A DNA stretch of 64,000 bases from Cichorium intybus (GCA_023525715.1 CM042010.1:86361384-86425383); one strand, 5' to 3'; shown: positions 26,540-39,120, counted from the stretch's first letter. The notes: generated from the sequence alone by a model not told the origin. Numbers and translations: made by a program.

Positions 26540-27622
26540 TAGGGGTGAGCGTTATTCGAATTAAACCGCGAAACCGCCCGAACCGAACCTTATACGGTTT
26601 ACGGTTTCGGGTTAAACGGTTTACGGTTTGGTTTGCGGGTTAAACGGTTTGATTAAGCGGTTTACGGTTTGGTTTGCGGTTTGGAAAAAATTAAGCGGGC
26701 CCCGCCCGAAAACCGAATAAGAGCTCTATATTAAATACATATAAAATACATTTACCTATATACCCTTAAAGCTTAAACCCTTTACAGTTTACTCCTTAGT
26801 CCTTTTTACGGAAATTAGGTTACGCAAGTCGCAAACCAAACTTGCAAATACAGTCTCCAGTCTCCAAAGGACCAAAGCTGAAGGCGAAAGCTCAAAGCTC
26901 CACTGCTCCAGTCGACAGTCAGTTTCTCTCCTCTCGAGTCTCGATCTCGCATCTGCAAGTTGCAGCAAAGCAACAGTCAACCTCAACGACTCAACCATTT
27001 GAATTTGATTCTCGATCGCAAGACACTCGATTCTCTCCTCTCGATCTCGCATCTGCAAGTCGCAGCCAGTCAACCACTCGATCTCACTCTCGAATTCGTA
27101 AGTTTCTATTTTCAATTTCAACTTTCAATTTCAAGTATCATTATGTAAGTTTAAGTTCCGATTACTCCTTTTTTTTTGAAGTATCCTTCCGTTATCAGTT
27201 TCTATTTTCAATTTCAACTTTCAATTTCAACTTTCAATTTCAAGTATCCTTCTGTTAAACTGTTAAGTGTTATCAGTTTCAACTTTCAAGTAAGTTTTAA
27301 GGTCCGATTGATGACATCAGTGGCTATTTTTTTCAACTTTCAATTTCAAGTATCTATTTTCAATTGATGACAACAGTGGAAATAACAACATGAGGAAAAA
27401 ACTAGACTAATAGTATGATCGGGCAAAAAAAAGACTAATAATATGACTTAAAATGGGATTTTGCTTAAATGGTTTAAACCAAACCGTACCCGCCCAAACC
27501 GCAAACCGTTTAACCCGCTTTTAAGCGGTTCGGTTTACGGTCGGTTTGGCCTTCATCCCCAAACCGCCTAACCCGAACCGCCGAAACCGCGAAACCGCAA
27601 AACCGCCCGTTGCTCACCCCTA
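26540..27622. mobile_element. Non-autonomous hAT-type element (TSD ATGACGAA)
   Basis: An exact 8-bp duplication ATGACGAA (26532-26539 and 27623-27630) flanks an 1083-bp segment with terminal inverted repeats TAGGGGTGAGC. The 8-bp target and YAGGGGTG-type ends are hAT hallmarks. About 150 bp at each end are dense in AAACCGC/GCGGTTT motifs, expected transposase-binding subterminal repeats. No transposase is inside. The centre (26840-27370) has gene-leader-like CT-rich sequence with a duplicated CTCGATCTCGCATCTGCAAG block and TTTCAATTTCAAC repeats, perhaps captured DNA. Confidence 0.92.
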
Positions 27623-28353
27623 ATGACGAACACAGCCAACTGGCCAAGTAAAACGGGAAAGGAAAATTCTCGATTTTGACTAGTCAAAGGTGCAAAAGAC
27701 TAAAATGTCCTTCAAATTAAAATGCCTTGAAAAATTTTCTACACATATTCATAATTTTTCCCAATCTTTGCACACTCATTACTTTCACATACAACATCGG
27801 ATTTTTACAAACACTATATCGTTGGAAAGGTGGGAACTAGCTTTAAATTTTCTCCTTACTGAGTTAAATTTGAATCTAACTAGATTTTACGTTACAGACC
27901 CTCAAAGATGACCCTTTGGCCATTTTTGTTACTTTTTGACCATCTTTATCCCGTCAGAACTTCTTCGTTATAACTCCAAACGACCCGAATCTTTTTCCTA
28001 TATTCTTACCACATCAAAGTTTAAAAAAGTCTCTTTGATGATGTTTTCCTAAATCCTTATAGATTTTTAATTATTAATTTCTAAAGATAAACAATTATTT
28101 TATTCTCTTTTTTGAAATCCTAAATTTCTATTTTTTTTATCCTCGGGTCTTTACATCAAATTTCCAAATGAAGTAATACTTCATTTTGACTTAACAAAAG
28201 AACTTAAGGCATAAGTTTCCATATTTTCACATTCTTTGACGATTTTGCCCTCCCGTATACAATTAACTTGTTTGGACATCAAAGATCATAACATCAATAT
28301 ACTTAGCTTAAAACCTTTATTTCATATATTAAAATTTAGGTTGTCACAGATTA

Positions 28354-28563
28354 TCCTCCAAATCAACAAATTTCTATTAGGAGAGCATAGATTCTTAAAA
28401 ATCCTTGTCGATCAAAAACTCATACTTTCCTACAAGATACCTTGGAGGCTCGTGTCGGTTTAGTGTTTCTTTGTTTAAAAAATGGGATAGGATTGAATAT
28501 AGTATTAATAAAGATGCATCCTTTTTGTTTAGTTTGTTACTTGTTTGAGAAAGAAATTATGGC
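28354..28563. other. Spacer between two solo LTRs
   Basis: About 210 bp of unique sequence; nothing recognised. Confidence 0.4.
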
Positions 28564-28568
28564 TAATG

Positions 28569-29727
28569 TGTAACGCCCCAATTTCCAACCAAAATCTTTC
28601 TTTAAAAATATAAGTAAAACACAAATAATATTATTAGAATATTAAAACGGTGTTAATCAAAACATATTATCATAGTATAACCGTCCCGTAATTATAAAAA
28701 TCTCATTTAATAAAATAACTGCAAATCATAAATATGCGATGCACCGCCGTCACGCCGAGCTCATCCCTTTATCAACTGTAGTACCTAAAATGTTTTAAAA
28801 TCAACGGGTAAGCACAAAGTTTAGTGAGTTCCACAAAATTACCATACATGCCCACACATTCAACAACCAGCCATCGAGAACGACCCGACCCTACCCATGA
28901 TACAACACCTACGAACGCCCATGATACAACAACTATGGGACACAGGGCGATTCTACCCATGATACAACACCTACGGGTTCCCGGTATTGGCCCTGCCCAT
29001 GATACAATACCGATGGGAGAAGGAGATAGTCCAGCACGTGATACAACATCGACAGGACAAGACGATAGTCCAACCCGTGATACAACACCGACGGGTTAAC
29101 ACACATCAGTACTGAGCGCAACAATTATTTAATAACCACAATTATAGAACAAATCATATAACTATAAATAACACGCAAGTTGCCTAACATGCAACATTAT
29201 ATAGTAAGGTGATGATACTCACCTGTCTCACAGTCAAATCGGAACATGCTACAACGATACTTAGAATTTTGATACACAACCAAAGGTATGCAACCCGAAT
29301 CTTGAAAGACATGCCTCGGCCTTCAAAACCTTCAAGAAAATGCCTTGAACACACTTCGATTCGTGGGAACTGATTAGGGTTTCTAAATCTCTTCTTAGGC
29401 TTAAATGTGCCACTATTTATAGACTTGGAGAAAGTTAGCGCCACTAACTCCAACGTTAGCGTCGCTAACCTTGGTCCTCCATAAGACCAGGTTTGGTCAG
29501 CACTGAAATCGCAACAGCCCGGATTTTCTGCAACAAACTATTAGCGTTGCTAATGGAGAGGTAGCGCCGCTAACACTGGATTTTCAGCAACTTGTCATTT
29601 TCCCCCCTTTTTACAACTTTTGCCATTTTTCGCATGTTTTCCCAAAAGTGGTCTGATGAGGCTCTGATCAGACCTGGAAAGAACTCCTTGGCCATTTTCT
29701 TCTCTCATTCTGGGAACGGGCCTTACA
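28569..29727 (-). mobile_element. Solo LTR (minus), TSD TAATG
   Basis: TAATG at 28564-28568 and at 29728-29732 flank 1159 bp. On the minus strand it starts TGTAAGGCCCGTTCC and ends GGGGCGTTACA. It has CTATAAATA (29411-29420 region) as TATA box, an internal tandem array (28888-29096) and a GGAACTCACTAAACTTTGTGC stretch. The last corresponds to GGAACTCACTAAGCTCCGTGC at 1421-1441, so it is related to the 1-7584 element but diverged. Confidence 0.88.
28888..29096 (-). repeat. Roughly 40-bp tandem array inside the solo LTR
   Basis: Six imperfect units contain CCATGATACAACACCTACGG or CCGTGATACAACACCGACGG. The position matches that of the 30-bp minisatellite in the LTRs at 1-7584, although the sequence differs. 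Confidence 0.8.
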
Positions 29728-29744
29728 TAATGTAGGAGGATATG

Positions 29745-32070
29745 AATTTGACGACGGGTCACGAAATAGTTCATAAACTAGGCATGTTAAAAAACATTTT
29801 GGTGGGCATGAAAGTGATAACAATCTTACTTATATGAAATATGTTAATTTAAGAGATGGTAAAAAGAAATCAATCCATGTTGCTTTCAATAATGTGAATG
29901 AAGTGATTCAAAGTGAGTACGATATTCGACTAAAAACTCCAATTTCTCGTTTATGTTATCTACTACGACAAGGATTGGCATTTCTTGGGAATATAGAAAA
30001 CAAAGAATCTCTCAACAAAGGAAATTTTCTAAAACTTTTGAAATGGCTACAATCACATAATGAAGTTGTTATAAATTTCACATTTGAAAATGCTCCGGGA
30101 AACTGCTAGTTAACATCTCCAATGATTCAAAAAACTATCAATAATTGTTGTGTTACAGAAACAACTAAAAGAATTATAAAGGATCTCGGTGATGACTAAT
30201 TTGCTGTCTTGGTTCATGAGTCAAGTGATGTGTCCGAAAAAGAACTACTAGCTCTCTTTTTTACATTATGTTGCATGAAAAACTAGAAAAATAGTTGAAA
30301 GGTTTCTTGGACTTGTTCATGTTAGTGATACCACAACATTGTCTCTTAAAATGCAATTATGAGTTTACTTTTTGAACATTCTTTGAGTCCATCCAAGATT
30401 AGAGGGAAAGGGTATGATGGGCGAGCGACATGCAAAGTGAGATCAATGGTCTAAAGACTTTAAGTATTTTCGAAACTACCGGTGCTTATTATGTTTATTA
30501 TTTTGCTCATTAGCTTCAACTAACACTTGCACCAATTGATTGAAAACAACAAGTGTGCTTGGCTTTTTGATACACTTACACCTTTAGTTAAAGTTGTTGG
30601 AGTTTATTGTAAAAAGAGAGAAATGATTTGAGAAACTCAAGCTCAAAAAGTAGCTCAAGCATTGGAAATGAGTGAAATTAAAACATGATCAAGGTTCAAT
30701 CAAGAACTTGGTTTGAAGAGACTCGGTGAAACCCATTAGGGATCTCACAATAAAACTATTTTAAATGTTATAAATGTGTTCGTACAATTATTAAAGTAGT
30801 TGTGAAGATCAGAAAGAGTGGTTCAAATTCATAAGATACAACAAAAACCCCATGTATTTTGTACTCACTATAATCATTTGATTTTATCTTTATGACACAA
30901 TTAATGTCTAGTCTACTTTGATACACCAAAGATTCATGTCTTGCTTTGCAAAGAAAGAATAAGACATTGTTAGTGTTATAGACTTACTTCCATAACTAAA
31001 GGAGTTTTGAAAAACTTGAGAGATATCAGAGGGGATAACCACACGAATAACATCATTGTGCAATAAATGTCTGAATATAAAATTGTTATATCCCTTAAGG
31101 AAGGTTAAAAACTTTTTTTCAACAAGAAACAAATCCTCATCATTTTCAGGTTGAAGTGTCTATTAGAGTAATTGACTACTACATCAAGAACTTGATAGTC
31201 CGTTTGATGAAGTGAATATGGAGTTGTTTACATGTATGTCTTGCTTAAGTCCTAAAGATGGTTTCTCTTCTTTTGACAAGGAAAAGTACTTAAAGGGTGT
31301 TTGTGATTGCTTATTTACCTCGATAAACAACTTTTGATAAAAATGCTTATTAGCTTATGTTGTGACAAAAACGAGTTTCTAAAAAGGGTTTGGATTGGAT
31401 TATGTGGTGGCAAGAAGCTATAAGTTGATAAGTCATTTTTTTAAATGTTTGGATTAATATATAGTCATTTTAGATGAATAAGGCATAAACGCTTTTCAAA
31501 AGTAAGGAGTGTGTGACTTTTTTAAAACACATTTTTTAGGGTAGTAAAGTTGTTTTCAAAAGAACTTTTCTATTTCTTAAATATTTTTTTAAACTTGTTG
31601 ACTTTTTGAAAAGCTAATAAGTCAATAAACACTTTTCAAACTCAATCTCAAACACCCTTTTAATGCTACTATCTATTCTTCCAAAATTTCAAGCACCAAT
31701 TTGGTGACTCTTGATTGTCAACTTGATATGTTTTTAAATAACATGCAAAAATATGTTGAGTTTCAAAATATTCATGAGGGTAGTTCTCTTACAATGAAGA
31801 TGGTTGAAACACATAGATATGTGACTTATCCACTAGTATTTTTTCTATCAAGTTATTGTTGATTTTCCGGTTGCTATGGCAAGCGTAGAAAGAGATTTTA
31901 TTTTGCAGTTTGACCTATGTAAAAAATAAGTTGCACAAGAGCATGGGTGATGAAACTCTAATTGATTGTTTAATTACTTTCATTGAAAAATTGTGTTTAT
32001 ACAAGTTCCGGCTGATGATATCATCGATCGATTCTGAGACATGCGGACTCGACGGATTTAGTTGTAGTTT
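29745..32070 (+). pseudogene. Decayed hAT-family transposase (ZMYM1/TTF zinc-finger type)
   Basis: Plus-strand fragments in several frames follow the order of plant TTF/ZMYM1-like hAT proteins. A KHFGGHES-like TTF remnant is near 29790. Then come LCYLLRQGLAFLGNIENKE (29950-30010), GNFLKLLKWLQSHNEV, an LVHESSDVSEKEQL-like catalytic segment near 30205, KIRGKGYDG (30390), and CLSPKDGFSSFDKEKYL (31240-31292). VAMASVERD and a KLHKSMGDETLIDCLITF-like dimerisation end follow (31870-31980). Many stops and frameshifts. A MITE at 31294-31660 splits the SSFDKEKYL segment. The upstream zinc-finger end is missing; the solo LTR lies directly upstream. Once it would have cut and pasted a hAT element; now inactive. 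Confidence 0.8.
31294..31660. mobile_element. Tourist-like MITE (PIF/Harbinger type), TSD TAA
   Basis: The inverted ends AGGGTGTTTGTGATTG and AAAGGGTGTTTGAGATTG are flanked by TAA (31291-31293, 31661-31663). The 367-bp element has no coding capacity. Removing it joins the hAT coding sequence across FDKEKYL, confirming it as a later insertion. Confidence 0.8.
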
Positions 32071-32120
32071 ATGTTTATATTATGTTTTTGCAATTTGCGA
32101 CTTCAAACTTTAAGCAACTT

Positions 32121-33603
32121 TATGTGAATATTAATTTGAAATTCGACCATGGTCTATGTATGTACACCTATCAAAATTCATGGCTCCGCCACTCCATAAT
32201 ACTCATAATAGCTCTTGCCACCAGATTGTGCATTATCTAAAGTCTCATTTGTGTTAATGCGCTTGAATCTTCAGCGATGACACAAGTATGTGCTTCCATG
32301 ATTCCAATAGTATGTCGTATTCATCCATATATACCATGTTTCAGTTTTATGTTGGCCAATTTTTCTGCAATCAAGCTTTGAAACCCCCGCACAAAGGAAC
32401 ATGTTTTTATAAAGACAAGTAGAATTAGCAACACTGATAAAGAGGGGTGAAGAAAGGGGGATGAGTTTCTCATGAATACATGATAAATTACTCATCTCAT
32501 TAGAAGCAGGGAGAATAAATTTGAATTCCTTGACCGTACTTCTAGAAATGATAAAATCCATTGCATATAGATTTCTAACGGAAACTGACATATCTATTTC
32601 CATTGATTTTCCCAACCAAACACATTATAGACTTAATCGTTTGTTTCAATCTTTCATTTCGATCTCTTCATTTGCTCATCGTTTAACTGATACCACTTCT
32701 TCCTCTTATTTATGGTTCCTTCAAGTATCAACTCCCTCGTCAGAATCGTTCATGTGCATGCTCCCACCTGTCCATATCACTCTATTCAAATCCATGAGTC
32801 GAACCACACCAACCGGTAAAAAAATAAATAGCAAGAAATTAAACTCAAAAACCAATACATTGATGTAAAAGTAAAAAATTACAGATGAACCCCATTTGAT
32901 ATCTATGTTTAATCAAAGAACATTGAAATTTATACAAATTGCATGTAACAAAGGCGGATTTCTTAGAAGAAAGAATATACAAAACGAAAATTTGGAAGGA
33001 AAGAAACTAGAAACTTAGAAAACCAAACATGAGATCTTACATAGTGATTAACTCTAATCTAGTCTAATTTGCAGATTCATGTGAGATTAGGAGTAGAACC
33101 AACACATCAACTAAGATCGCTACCATCATGAAAGCAGACCCTTATCTAATCTAATACCAAATCTAGAAGAAGAAGAGAAAAAAATTCTTCCACCCAACCT
33201 TCCTTGTTTTTTACATGAAAAACTAGAAAATGTACAAAATGAAGAAATAAATAGTGAGTCGACTATCTGGTTCTTACTTCGACCAATGTAGATGAAAGGT
33301 GAGAAATGTAACAGGAGGTCGAGAGCAACAAAGCAAAATTAAAAAAGCAATATTATCCTACCATTCATGGACCGTGAATTCCTACAAATTTCAAATCCTA
33401 GTAAACTAATTTAACTTCATCTTCCTTGAATACCGAATCCAACAGAAATTTCAAAATTGTTACACCTAAACAATATCCGTATTACAAGGCCATACAAATA
33501 TAAAATCCAAATAGTAACCTACTTAAATAAGCACACTAGCATTTCTAAAAACCAAATAATCACTGAAAATGTACAGTTGAGAATAACTTGCATTCTAGAG
33601 GAT
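32121..33603. other. Unassigned intergenic region
   Basis: Two overlapping modest frames (minus 32271-32615, plus 32521-32868) show no recognisable domain and are unlikely to be genes. The rest is AT-rich. Confidence 0.35.
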
Positions 33604-36600
33604 CTATGCGGCTTCTCTTCCTCTCTTGATCTTGGCAATTCTTACCAGGACTGCAACATGTATCTTCTCCATGGTTTTCTCAGCAAATGTGAAAAGCTTC
33701 CATCTCCACTGCTTCTTGAAAACCAAAACTCCGATAACACCCCAAAAACCTGTTGCAATACCACTCACTAGGTCCAAGTAAAACCATACCTTCATCGGGT
33801 CATCAGATGCTTTGTGTTTCTTTGCGGCATTCATTGATGGATCTTGAGAATTTGAACAATTGTATGGCAATGGAAGTCCACATAGACCTTTGTTCCTGGC
33901 ATATATTGATGGATCAGTAAGGGTCTGCAATTGATTTCCTGTTGGAATTTGTCCCCACAAGTTGTTGTGTGACAAATTCAGATCACTCAAAAAATTCAAA
34001 GCTGCCATGCTTGGAGGAATCATCCCGGTCAACTCGTTTCTGGATAAATCAAGAGAAATTAACTTCGCCATATTTCCAATGCTGTCTGGAATACCCCCAC
34101 TGAGTTGATTATTAGACAAATTGAGTCCTACCAACATTGAAAGTCGAGTTAACTCGACCGGTATATCACCGACAAGTTTATTGCTTGAAAGGTCCAAGTT
34201 AAAAACTATATCCAAAATGATTGTATATTCAAGATCAACACCCTCATGACCTGAATCACATTCTCATCTGAATCGAAAGGGACCACTATCCTATGTAGTC
34301 CGCTACTATTGACCATGGCCTTCAACTCTCCAAAACAGCGGGGGATTGTTCCCATTAAGTTGTTGTATGCAACATCCAAAATTTGAAGATTTGAAGGCTT
34401 GCACAAAGATGGAGGAATGCTGCCGGTGAAGTTATTTTTGTGTAACCATAAAACCATCAACGATGCAAGTTTTTCTCCAATCCATTTGGGTATCTTTCCA
34501 GAGAAGCTATTATCACCCAAATCTAAGATAAACAGATTTGGTAAATTTCCTAGTTCTCGAGGAAGTTCACCGGTAAAGCTATTGCCATTCAATTTTAGCC
34601 GAAGTAGAGATGAAGAACAAGCTATAACACTGGGAATGATACCAGAGAGCCGATTTGAGCTAAGTGTCATGACAAACAACTTTTTCAGATTCTCAAGACA
34701 GTTGGGAATTTCTCCGAATAACCTATTTCTGGAAAGATCAAGATATTCCAAATCTGTCCTTCTGCATAACAACCTTGGAATAGACCCATTGAAAAGGTTA
34801 TTTTGCACAAGTAATGCCCAATATGGATACCCAGAAGCACGAAAATTTCCCCCATTTGGAAGGTTTGTCAAAGGGCCGCTGAGTTTGTTGTGAGAGAGAT
34901 CTAAGAAAGGAATGATGGGCATCTTCTGCAACCATGTGGGCAGAGGTCCAGAAATTGTAGTATTGGACAGCACTAACGTCTTAAGTTCCCTTTAATTTTG
35001 AAGCCACTGAGGAAATTCCTTTCCCATATTGCAAGATCTGACTAGAAGATTTACCAACTTGAATGGAGGTATCCACCCACGTGAAACGTTGAAGGTCAAC
35101 TTAGTGTTGGAAGAAATATCTAAGTGCTTCAGCATCGAAAGGTTAGAAAAATGGGCTTCAAAAAGCACTCCATCTAGAAGATTGTTGGAGGCAACTAGAG
35201 AATGGAGTTTGGAAAGTTGACCAAACGAAACTGGGATTGCCCCTTGCAATAGATTTGAAGACAATGAAATTTCTTGTAATGAAACAAATCTTCCTAGAGA
35301 TGTTGGGATGGGGCCCGATAAGCAATTGAATTAAAGATTCAGATATGTTAAAGCTGTTAATTCCCCAAAGGATTCGGGAATAGTACCATTAAAGGAATTA
35401 GAAGAAAGGTCAAGACTGGAAAGTTTCCCAAGGAATGTCGGAATGGGACCGGTTAACAGGTTTTCCGATAGATCTAACACTTCTAGAAATCTTAATCTTC
35501 TTACAGATTCGGGGATTGGACCCGTCAAGTTGCCACCCGATAGATGTAAGCCTCTTAAATTGGCCAGTCTTCCAAGTGGTTCTGGAATTGTCCCGTTTAG
35601 ACTCCAAGATAAATCCAACGTTTCCAAAGCATATTGGGAGCACTCCAATACGTTTTTTGGTGAATCAATAATTTCTATATCAAAATAATTGTTTGACGCA
35701 CTCAATTGTCTCAAGTGACACTGTCTCCAGATTCCAACATGTTCAGTCTGCTTAAACTCGTTAGAAGAAAGACTAAGCTCTAAAAGGTTAGGCATGCTAG
35801 GAACCGATGAATTCAACATGTTTCCTGAAAGGTCAAGGACACTTAAGGAACTCAAGTTTGTCAAAATAGATGGAAATATGCCTTGAAGCAGATTATCGCT
35901 AAGATCGAGGTGCTGGATTTTAGAAGGTGTACTAAGATTAAGATGAGGGGAAGATAGAGACGTCTTATCAAGCCCACAACTTGACACATGCAGTTCCGAT
36001 AAAGAAGGGATCATGTTTAGCAAGTTTGCAAAGTTTTGTGCCAAACTAAGATCAAAGCATGAAAGATCCAAGAACTCTAGGGTGGTTGTATTTTGAAAAA
36101 AGGCTGGGAGGGGACCTTTCAAAAATTGAAGCCAAGATCTAGGTGTTCAATGTTGGGAAATGGGAAGTATTATACTCGAATTAAGAAGTTGAGCAAGATC
36201 AAAATCGGGAAGTTCACATCTATGCAAACTTAAGTCTTTCAAGAAAGGAATCATGTAAAGCAACATGCCCCAGTTTTGTGCTTCACTAAGATCCAATGAA
36301 CTCAAATCGAGATGCTCGAGTGACGAAAGGCCAAAACTCCATGCCATATCATCTGCCCTTAGGTCATAGTTTGAATGGAGATCAAGAACCTTTAAATTAG
36401 AAAGATTCCCAATGTGGTGAGGAATAATACCTTGAAATCAGCATAAGAGAGATTGAGGTAGCTCAGCTGTTTGAAGGATCCAATGAACTCGGGGATCCGG
36501 CTTCCACCAAAATCGTTCCCACTCAAGTCCAAGTAATTGAGATGCCTCAACTCCGCCAAAGAGGAGCTCACCTCACTACCAACTAAGTAGCAGCCATCGT

Positions 36601-36893
36601 CTTTTTCAGGATCAAAAAGATATGCCATGTCTCCTCTGAGGTCAACACGTTCAACATGTTCAGTGACACCGTGGCACTGGAGTCTTTCCCATGAACAACA
36701 GTCATTGCCAACCCATGATGACAACATTCCAGAAGGATCTTTAACGCTTTTTTTTTAATTTGAGAAGACCAAGTCGTTCTTGCTCAGAGCAAACGACAGT
36801 GACATTTCCGACACCCAAACAACTGTATTTGGTTGCGACCAAATAAACACATACGAAAACGAGATGAAGCCCCAAACCCCCCATATTCTCCAT
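33604..36893 (-). pseudogene. LRR receptor-like protein gene (EIX/Cf type), multiply broken
   Basis: Minus strand, from ATG at 36893 to the stop at 33604, about 1090 codons when followed through its lesions. Order: signal peptide (hydrophobic LGLHLVFVCVYLVA), LRR N-cap with CSEQERLGLL and WVGNDCCSWERLQC, and about 25-30 leucine-rich repeats of plant form (LxLSxNxLxGxIP). Then an LRR C-cap near GLCGLPLPYNCS, one transmembrane helix (SGIATGFWGVIGVLVF) and a short basic tail without kinase. Such proteins sit in the plasma membrane and sense microbial patterns with SOBIR1-type partners. Lesions: 9-T run at 36748-36756 (needs 8); 1-nt loss near 36435; two shifts near 36120-36165; TAA at 35331-35333; TAA at 34992-34994; 1-nt loss near 34247. 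Too many for sequencing error alone. Confidence 0.92.
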
Positions 36894-37189
36894 TATCAAC
36901 GCTAAATCATGAAATTTCGAAAAAAAATTGAAGTGAAAAAGATGAGTTGTTATGATGAACTGATGGGTTCTTATGATGAAAAACTAGTTGATATATATAG
37001 CCAGAAATGGGTTCTCTTATGTCACTTCAACTGATCAGCAATTTGATGGGATGCAATTAAAGATGCTCCTGCTGGCAGAATAGCAACACTGCGTTGATCA
37101 TCAATCATTCTTTTAACAAAAGCAGTTGAATGGTATGCTCCACAAGTTATTACAGAAAACCCTGATTTAATTTTGGCTTTGAATGCTTG
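36894..37189 (-). other. Upstream region of the receptor-like protein gene
   Basis: It contains TTGATATATATAG near 36990 (minus-strand TATATATCAA), a plausible core promoter for the gene starting at 36893. Nothing else seen. Confidence 0.35.
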
Positions 37190-37432
37190 AAATCGATTTC
37201 AAGGAACAGAACAGGTTACTGCTTCAATTCTAAAATTTATAGCTATAGTGCATCTGGGTCCAGGTTTCACTTATCGGATTTTGACCCCAAATTTATTTTT
37301 TTAGAACGGCAAATCTATCCTACTCCTACACCTAAACTTCTCCTTGTTATGTTAGTGTCAGGGTTTGAACCCATGACCTCCTTGTTAGTATATCACCTTG
37401 TTAGCCAAGTGGGCTAGCCCCAACTTGTTATT
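37190..37432 (-). mobile_element. tRNA-derived SINE-like element
   Basis: On the minus strand, TAGCCCACTTGG (37416-37405) resembles the Pol III A box. GGTTCAAACCC (37371-37361) fits the B box GGTTCRANNCC at tRNA-like spacing of about 35 nt. The head begins near GTTGGGGCTAGCCC. The 3' end is not clearly defined, nor are target duplications. A decayed tRNA pseudogene is the alternative. Confidence 0.5.
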
Positions 37433-38116
37433 AATCCTTTATTTAACAAAATTAAAATAAACCCTCTTTTATGCTTATATTTTGGTTATAGTTATCTTAT
37501 TCTATATTTAATGCTATATTTTTATGGGGGAATACAGAACACAAACTATTTTGAGCCTTTCATGAGAAACACCCCCTCTGAACATTAAACCCCTACATCT
37601 GATATAACTTTTATTTTCGACTTTTTATCCCATAAAATTATGTTTACCATTTATTTGATACCGATATTTCCTCTCTGTTTTGATAAAGGAATTCCAGTTT
37701 TATGATAATCATCATCTCTTCAGATGCGATGGCAGAATATTCTAATGATCTCGTGTTGCCTTGCTCATGAACTGATCTCTAAATGTATGTTGTGCTGCTG
37801 CAAATAATGGAAGTTCATTTCCAGTGGGATTTGTTTTTCATAACAGTGGTCCTCGTGCATTTTAAATAATCCCACCACCATTTAAATCTGATAGGAAGGA
37901 ATTGTCTATGAATACAAGAGAGTCTTAAAATTGGAGGTTGCCGGTCAAAGAGAATTCACAGGAAGGTTGACTTGCTGACGTGTACAGGACACATCAGCTT
38001 GCACCTCACCCACAATGCCGCATCATCATATTAAAACTGCTAAACTCATTTTCCCCTGATAAATGGACAAATTTGAAGGTTAAAAAGTAATAGATCGGTT
38101 TTACCATTAGAGATAT
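37433..38116. other. Unassigned intergenic region
   Basis: AT-rich unique sequence without recognised genes or termini. Confidence 0.4.
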
Positions 38117-39040
38117 ATATTGAGTGTTCTGATAAATGATCATAATAGCTTGTGCCTATTTGTAGTTTGCCCTTTTTTATTATATTATAATTATAATTGT
38201 GTAGCATCTTTTATGAAACATATTATTGAACCAATAAGAAATACAAATAAACAAACTCGGATTCATTTTTCTTTGTTTAAATCAACGAAGATAATAATTG
38301 TATGGGATAAAATGATAGAAACCGAAAAACGATATTTGGATATATATGTTTGATAACAATAGTTAACGATTGTGATAAAATCAAATTTAAAAGAAGCTTT
38401 GAAACCGTGAACGTATATTTGTTTAGTTACATATTAAATATCTTGAATATTCTTTAAGTGGACATATTCTCTATATTACTACTTAGTAGGTGTTATGTCT
38501 CTGTAAGTCGGACAATTTGTTTGAAAATCTTATATTCTTGTAGTAGTTCCCCATGGCAAAGGCAATATTATTGAGTGTTCTGATAAATGATCATAATAGC
38601 TTGTGCCTATTTGTAGTTTGCCCTTTTTTATTATATTATAATTGTGTAGCATCTTTTATGAAACATATTATTGAACCAATAAGAAATACAAATAAACAAA
38701 CTCGGATTCATTTTTCTTTGTTTAAGTCAACGAAGATAATAATTGTATGGGATAAAATGCTAGAAACCGAAAAACGATATTTGGATATATATGTTTGATA
38801 ACAATAGTTAACGATTGTGATAAAATCAAATTTAAAAGAAGCTTTGAAATCGTGAATGTATATTTGTTTAGTTACATATTAAATATCTTGAATATTCTTT
38901 AAGTGGACATATTCTCTATATTACTACTTAGTAGGTGTTATGTCTCTGTAAGTCGGACAATTTGTTTGAAAATCTTATATTCTTGTGGTCCTAGGTTATT
39001 TTCCTTTTTCTAATAGTAGTTCCCCATGGCAAAGGCAATA
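38117..39040. repeat. 451-bp tandem duplication
   Basis: The block from TTGAGTGTTCTGATAAATG to CCCCATGGCAAAGGCAAT occurs at 38117-38567 and 38568-39040. Differences are small: an ATTATA loss, a few substitutions and a 26-bp addition near 38987. Small CCCCATGGCAAAGGCAA-like echoes continue to about 39120. The 77-81-codon frames in both copies follow the DNA identity and give no sign of selection. Confidence 0.88.
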
Positions 39041-39120
39041 GAATTTTGACCAAGTCTATTCCCCATAGAAGAGGCAATTCTATTTTGGCCTGCTCTGTTC
39101 CCTGTGGCAAAGGCAAGTGT

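Noticed and set aside
26842..27258. 138-codon Ser/Thr/Phe-rich frame in the hAT-type element
   Set aside because: Low-complexity TTTCAATTTCAA repeats and leader-like sequence; not a convincing protein.
32271..32868. Overlapping frames on both strands with a weak F-box-associated look
   Set aside because: No clear motif, no splice structure, and mutually antisense; insufficient evidence.
38120..38798. Two similar 77-81-codon frames
   Set aside because: Similarity equals the DNA identity of the tandem duplication and no family is recognised, so not called as genes.
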